Shown here: positions 60,136 to 64,000 of the stretch, in pieces
Layout of the letters: each line of letters opens with the position of its first letter
How positions within the stretch are numbered: position 1 is the stretch's first letter
Assembly: GCA_036961445.1 (NCBI GenBank)
Contig: JBALVO010000005.1
Location: 14,456-78,455 of the forward strand
DNA: 64,000 nucleotides
DNA from: JBALVO01 sp036961445
Lineage (GTDB): Bacteria; Pseudomonadota; Gammaproteobacteria; Pseudomonadales; Halieaceae
Direction of reading: 5' to 3'
Program-made: the position numbers and the translations under genes
Notes under the pieces: generated by a model
Seen by the model: only the letters and a program-made list of their open reading frames with translations
Databases searched by the model: none
What the model was told of the DNA's origin: nothing

Positions 60136-61563
60136 ATGCAATTTACTTCTCAAAAGTCCTCTAGATTAGGTATCGGAATTGATTTCGGTACCAGTAATAG
60201 TGCCGCTGCCGTTTTTGATGGCGAGCAGGTCACGCTAGTAAAATTAGCTTCGCCAGACAGTGTTATGCCCTCGGCCAACTATATCGACAAGTCTTATCAA
60301 AGCTCAATTGGTCAACTTGCTATAGATGACTATATCGATGGCAATACCGGTCGCAAGGTGGAGCTCAGCGTCGAGGTCCTCGGTGAAGCGCGCTCAGGAA
60401 CCGGCGGCGGTGAGAGTGCGATGGGAGGCCCAGGCGAGTCAGATACCACTACGGTCTATGGTCAGGCATTCAACGATTCCAGTTTGCCGGGAAGATTATT
60501 CCGCGGCACAAAAAGACTTTTGGGTAATACAACTACCGACCGAACGGTTGTTTTCGAAAAGGCTTTCAGGTTGGTAGCGTTGGTGGCTCCAATTCTTGTT
60601 GGGATTCACAAGTCTATTGAAAATACCATTGGCGATAAGGTTAGGCATGCTTGCCTGGGTCATCCGGTTAACTTTGAGGGTATTGGAAGTGGGCGTAATA
60701 ATATTGCTTTGGACCGCCTGGGCGAATCCTATGGTTATGCAGGTATCTCCGAGCAATCTTTCTGCCCCGAGCCCACTGCAGCAACCATCAGTTTTTTACA
60801 CAATCATCCGCAGAGTAATGATGAATTAGTGCTCACCGTCGATTTCGGCGGTGGTACTTTAGACTTTAGCGTGTTGCGACGCGAGGGCTCCACTTTCCAA
60901 GTGCAGGCCACTCATGGGGTTGCCTTAGGTGGTGACAGAATTGACCAAACGATTTTTCGAGAGCTGCTGTTTCCGCTGTTGGGAAAAGGCGAGCGCTGGA
61001 GTCGAATAATTGATGGCTCGGTAGTAGATACCCTATTTCCATTTAGAGAATTTGAAGAGCTGCTAATAAATTGGCCAATCAGCTATACGCTCAATCAAAA
61101 TAAATATACCTCCTCTGTGATGCAGCGTATGGCTGAGTCCGATCCAGGTGCCGAAAAATTCAAACGCCTCTACGACCTTATTCTGCAGAACTACAGCTAC
61201 CAGGTTTTTGAGGCAATCAAAGAGCTTAAGGCGCAGCTTTCGGTTGAGGAGTCAGCGCTGCTGGATATTCCCGAGGTTGATATTCAGGTTGTGGTTGAGC
61301 GCTGGGAGTTTGAGATAATGATTTCTGATTTACTGTTTGAGTTTGAACAGGCGATTACAGTGGTTCTCAAAAAGGCCAATTGCCGACCGGATGATATAGA
61401 TCTTGTTCTTCGCACCGGAGGATCTTCACTGATTCCGGCAGTGAAAGATATTCTCGAAAATCAGTTTAGGGGTAAAGTTGTCGAACACGATCCATTTACC
61501 AGTGTAGCGGCAGGATTGGCAATCGCTAATTATTATCAGTACGCGGAAAACGAACTTGGCTAG
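60136..61563 (+). CDS. Hsp70-like chaperone of the YegD type
   Basis: A 475-residue protein consisting essentially of the Hsp70/actin-like ATPase domain. Phosphate motif 1 is IGIDFGTSNSAAAVF, phosphate motif 2 is LTVDFGGGTLDFSVLRREG and the adenosine motif is VLRTGGSSLIPAVKDIL. FCPEPTAATISFLH is the connect-like segment. The C-terminal substrate-binding domain and lid of DnaK are missing, as in E. coli YegD (~450 residues). A Gly/Ser-rich insert (GTGGGESAMGGPGESD) is at ~94-109. Client and co-chaperones are unknown. Its codons look more AT-rich than those of its neighbours and it lies after a tRNA. Confidence 0.88.
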   Translation: MQFTSQKSSRLGIGIDFGTSNSAAAVFDGEQVTLVKLASPDSVMPSANYIDKSYQSSIGQLAIDDYIDGNTGRKVELSVEVLGEARSGTGGGESAMGGPGESDTTTVYGQAFNDSSLPGRLFRGTKRLLGNTTTDRTVVFEKAFRLVALVAPILVGIHKSIENTIGDKVRHACLGHPVNFEGIGSGRNNIALDRLGESYGYAGISEQSFCPEPTAATISFLHNHPQSNDELVLTVDFGGGTLDFSVLRREGSTFQVQATHGVALGGDRIDQTIFRELLFPLLGKGERWSRIIDGSVVDTLFPFREFEELLINWPISYTLNQNKYTSSVMQRMAESDPGAEKFKRLYDLILQNYSYQVFEAIKELKAQLSVEESALLDIPEVDIQVVVERWEFEIMISDLLFEFEQAITVVLKKANCRPDDIDLVLRTGGSSLIPAVKDILENQFRGKVVEHDPFTSVAAGLAIANYYQYAENELG

Positions 61564-61655
61564 CTAAGAAATTTCAGCTGAATGGCGCACCTTGTGCATG
61601 GCGAGAAACGAATTCATCAATGATATAAATGTCAGCTCAACCCGTCACACTCGGC

Positions 61656-61675
61656 GAAGCTTTCGCAAAAGCTTC
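61656..61675. repeat. Inverted repeat downstream of the Hsp70-like gene
   Basis: GAAGCTTT-cgca-AAAGCTTC, perfect 8-bp arms, lies in the 286-bp gap between two convergent genes. There is no T tract on either side. It may be a weak transcription end or a protein site. Confidence 0.4.
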
Positions 61676-61849
61676 CTGTGCATGGGGAATTCGTAATTTT
61701 TGAATGAGTTCAGCCATATAGTTCGCGCACAGAGACCACCAACCCGCTACATCCAACGGTGGTAATTGAAATTTCTAACCCGGGGGCAGGCTCTCCACCG
61801 ACTCTATCAATTTAGACGCCTCAACTTGCGAGTTCCGATCTGCGCCCTA

Positions 61850-62782
61850 TCACTCCCTGGGTTGTTGCAAAAAACCCGTCAGCTGCTCCGCAGCATCGTC
61901 GTAACCCGCTCCAATCCGCTCCTTAATACGTTGCGGGTCGAGATCCAGAACCGAGTCCATACCCCACGCAGTCTGCGGTGCCACGACCCCAATACGGATA
62001 TCGCCAAGATCCATGAAATGATGGCTGGTTAATGTGTCGCGCCTGGTACGAAGGTCCACGCCGAGATGGTGGGCAAGCTCCTGCAGCAGGGACCCGGCCG
62101 AGCCGATAGTAATCATGTCGAACGCCCAGGAAAAGGCTGCCCCTGTTGTTTTCGGCGGCGCCACAGGCTCCCCCACTAACGGCGCCAGCAATACCACCAG
62201 AATCTCCGTGGCACCAGCCTCCAGTGCTGGAAAAACTGGCGTATTGGCCATGACGCCACCATCCCAGTAGAGCTCGCCGTCAATTTCACACCAGGGAAAA
62301 ACCACCGGAATGGAACATGAGGCCACGACGTGGTCAACACTGAGTTGCGCACCGGAGAAATACTCAAGTCGCGCCCGGCAGACATTGGTTGCCGCCACAG
62401 TGACTCTGGGTTGGTCGTCTCGCAGGCGCTGCACATCAATCACTTCCGAGAGGGTCTGCCGCAGGGGTTCATTATCCAATAACGCGGGAAAGTTCGGCTG
62501 TCGCCCCAACAGTCGCTTGATCCGATACTTGAATCGCCGCCACACTGAGACGCGAAAAGCTCGCTTTCGATCCAGTGATTCCCAAAACGCCTCAAGCCGT
62601 TCGGCATCCCAGCCCGAGCCGATCAGGGCGCCATTGATGGAGCCGATAGAGGTGCCACAGACCATGTCCGGCTGCCAGCCGATTTCCTGAAGCCGGCGCC
62701 AGACACCCACCTGGTATGCGCCGCGGCCACCGCCGCCAGACAGAATAAGTGCTCGTTTTATCGGGGGGGCAGATTCGGTCAT
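61850..62782 (-). CDS. Patatin-like phospholipase
   Basis: A 310-residue patatin-family acyl hydrolase. The oxyanion-hole motif is SGGGGRGAYQVGVWRRL, the nucleophile is Ser in GTSIGSINGALIG, and the dyad Asp is in WDGGVMAN. These are the complete catalytic elements. No signal peptide is seen, so the protein is cytoplasmic or membrane-associated. I choose ATG 62782; a GTG 12 bases upstream (62794) is equally in frame. It likely hydrolyses phospholipids or other lipid esters. Confidence 0.9.
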   Translation of the reverse strand: MTESAPPIKRALILSGGGGRGAYQVGVWRRLQEIGWQPDMVCGTSIGSINGALIGSGWDAERLEAFWESLDRKRAFRVSVWRRFKYRIKRLLGRQPNFPALLDNEPLRQTLSEVIDVQRLRDDQPRVTVAATNVCRARLEYFSGAQLSVDHVVASCSIPVVFPWCEIDGELYWDGGVMANTPVFPALEAGATEILVVLLAPLVGEPVAPPKTTGAAFSWAFDMITIGSAGSLLQELAHHLGVDLRTRRDTLTSHHFMDLGDIRIGVVAPQTAWGMDSVLDLDPQRIKERIGAGYDDAAEQLTGFLQQPRE

Positions 62783-62869
62783 AGGGTTTCTCACTTATTT
62801 AAAGAGGAGGCGCTATTAACACTCAGGTTACACTCACAACACCGGCCTGTCCCCTGACGATAGGGTTGA

Positions 62870-62975
62870 CTCACTCTACAGTGATCCACCTTCCATTTAA
62901 GGGGTCGGTGACAACTGAGAAAGAGGGTCGACGATTCACAATTCAAGACCTGACCCCATGCACGCTTATGTAGTG
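62870..62975. repeat. Possible short repeat or element remnant upstream of patatin gene
   Basis: Read on the minus strand, this intergenic stretch carries GGGGTCAGGTCTTGAATTGT, a sequence type I associate with dispersed intergenic repeats next to REP-associated transposases in marine gammaproteobacteria. Open frames across it on both strands look spurious. Only one copy is seen in the window, so the call is tentative. Confidence 0.25.
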
Positions 62976-63036
62976 CGTGGATCATAGTTTGATATATTTC
63001 TCTACTTTCGTCAGTATCCTATCAAGACAATACAAG

Positions 63037-64000
63037 GTGTACCTACATTTGCGTCCCGAGCTACTCACATCCCGAGCCTCAATTTCATGCGGGTTACCCT
63101 TGGGGATTATCGGCTCACTGTTACTTTTAATAGCACTGATGCCGATTCACGTGGCGGCAGAAACCGCCGCTACACCAATACCCAATGGCGCGCAGCAAGA
63201 CGCAGTACAGCGCGTTCACGGGACCTTGCGCGATATCCACGCTGCCAATATCAGTACCGCTGAGAAACAGGCGCAGCTGCATCGAGTGATGCAAGAGCAT
63301 CCCTACATTTTCAGAAACTCTAATATCGACCCGCTCAATGAGCAGGCACTGGATGCAGCCGTACTGCATGTAGAAACACTGCTCTATGAAGTGGCCGTGG
63401 CGGATGCCCCCACGCCAGAGAGCAAACTGGATGTGATTGGCAACGCCCCGGCTGAGGTACGGCTGTCACTCGAGGCTGAAGGCCCGCCCCTGATTGCACC
63501 GCTGGATCATGGCAACGAGATAATTATTGGCAAAGAACAGCGAACTGACGAAACAGTTGTTAAGAAGGACGAACCCGCGCAACAGCCCCCAGCGGCGAAA
63601 AATCCAAAAAAACCGACTGACAAGGACGCTCCGCGTACCAGACCAGCAGGCCACCCTGCCCTGTCCCTTACTGCCCAGGCCAGTGATCCCACGGCGCCCC
63701 TGGTCCAGGCTCAAATCACCTACCTGTATTCAGACGTGGTGCGCGACAGCAGCAAAGACGCGCGGCAGCTGCTGATCGAGCCGGTGATTCCCATCCCCCC
63801 CACCAAACTGATACCGATGATCCAGATTATCCGGCCAACCGTGCCCTGGCTGGAATCGCCGGATGGAAAATCGGGGTTCGGCGATATCGCCCTGCAACAT
63901 GTGTTTGTACCGGAGCCACATAAATGGGGCACCCTGGGATTCGGCTATAACTTCACAGTGCCGAGCGCCGATCACCGGGTTCTGGGGGCTGGTAAATACC
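63037..64000 (+). CDS. Secreted protein with likely C-terminal outer-membrane barrel (cut by window end)
   Basis: The frame stays open from a GTG at 63037 to the window end (321 residues visible). An N-terminal hydrophobic segment (GIIGSLLLLIALMPIHVAAE) is a probable signal peptide. A helical stretch (~55-100) and a Pro/Lys-rich linker (KKPTDKDAPRTRPAGHP) follow. From ~220 the sequence has strand-like segments with GFGDIALQHVFVPEPHKWG and LGFGYNFTVPSADH, reminiscent of outer-membrane transporters of the phenol-degradation-porin (neuromedin U-like) type. The start is uncertain (GTG 63037, TTG 63049 or TTG 63100). Function unknown. Confidence 0.6.
   Translation, partial: MYLHLRPELLTSRASISCGLPLGIIGSLLLLIALMPIHVAAETAATPIPNGAQQDAVQRVHGTLRDIHAANISTAEKQAQLHRVMQEHPYIFRNSNIDPLNEQALDAAVLHVETLLYEVAVADAPTPESKLDVIGNAPAEVRLSLEAEGPPLIAPLDHGNEIIIGKEQRTDETVVKKDEPAQQPPAAKNPKKPTDKDAPRTRPAGHPALSLTAQASDPTAPLVQAQITYLYSDVVRDSSKDARQLLIEPVIPIPPTKLIPMIQIIRPTVPWLESPDGKSGFGDIALQHVFVPEPHKWGTLGFGYNFTVPSADHRVLGAGKY

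Noticed and set aside
62791..62985. Small minus-strand gene (64 codons) upstream of the patatin gene
   Set aside because: No recognisable domain, and it spans a candidate repeat; likely a spurious frame.

Overview
The window is a contiguous chromosomal segment from a gammaproteobacterium. Gene content and order resemble Pseudomonas: algZ-algR-hemC-hemD-hemX-hemY divergent from argH; cyaY | lptM-lysA-dapF-DUF484-xerC-HAD; trxA-rho-ubiD; glnK/amtB beside ubiK-comM. Differences from Pseudomonas include a TorF-type porin in the ammonium operon, a P450/DUF1329 pair, a GPH sugar-type MFS carrier and several lipoproteins. I infer a marine Cellvibrionales/OM60-type heterotroph. That is a judgement from content, not from a search.

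Layout. Bases 1-2883 hold the end of a DUF1631 protein, a PilZ protein and the twitching ATPase PilU. Bases 3136-9800 hold gshA, acpH, dsbB, rsd, an FKBP lipoprotein, a TIGR02444 protein and the ABC-F protein YheS. Bases 9819-16007 hold a GIY-YIG protein, a TVP38/flavin-oxidoreductase fusion, trxA, rho and ubiD. Bases 16059-22118 (minus) hold the heme operon behind the AlgZ/AlgR two-component pair. Bases 22291-29791 hold argH, a DUF3187 protein, cyaY and the lptM-to-HAD run. Bases 29825-32748 (minus) are the nitrogen block torF-glnK-amtB plus a second PII gene, with a good sigma-54 promoter at 32853-32868. Bases 33070-40482 hold ubiK, comM, a P450, DUF1329, a thioesterase and rep.

From 40.5 kb the content is more accessory: a secreted protein with an apparent internal duplication, an MFS carrier, a NADAR/membrane-protein pair, an RND pump with its adaptor, cytochrome c5, a GST and a tightly coupled five-gene trans-envelope operon at 49759-54947. 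That operon encodes a LolA-like carrier, two FtsX-type permeases, a LolD-type ATPase and an outer-membrane beta-barrel. Divergent from it are three consecutive lipoprotein genes. After a membrane protein comes tRNA-Arg(CCG), then a YegD-like Hsp70, a patatin phospholipase and a secreted protein cut off by the window end.

How parts work together. The nitrogen block looks like an NtrC/sigma-54 regulon unit, with outer-membrane entry (TorF), inner-membrane transport (AmtB) and PII gating. The 49.8-55 kb operon looks like a dedicated lipid or lipoprotein export path ending in a beta-barrel instead of LolB, and is the best candidate here for an under-described system. No CRISPR array, rRNA operon, intact insertion sequence or prophage was seen.
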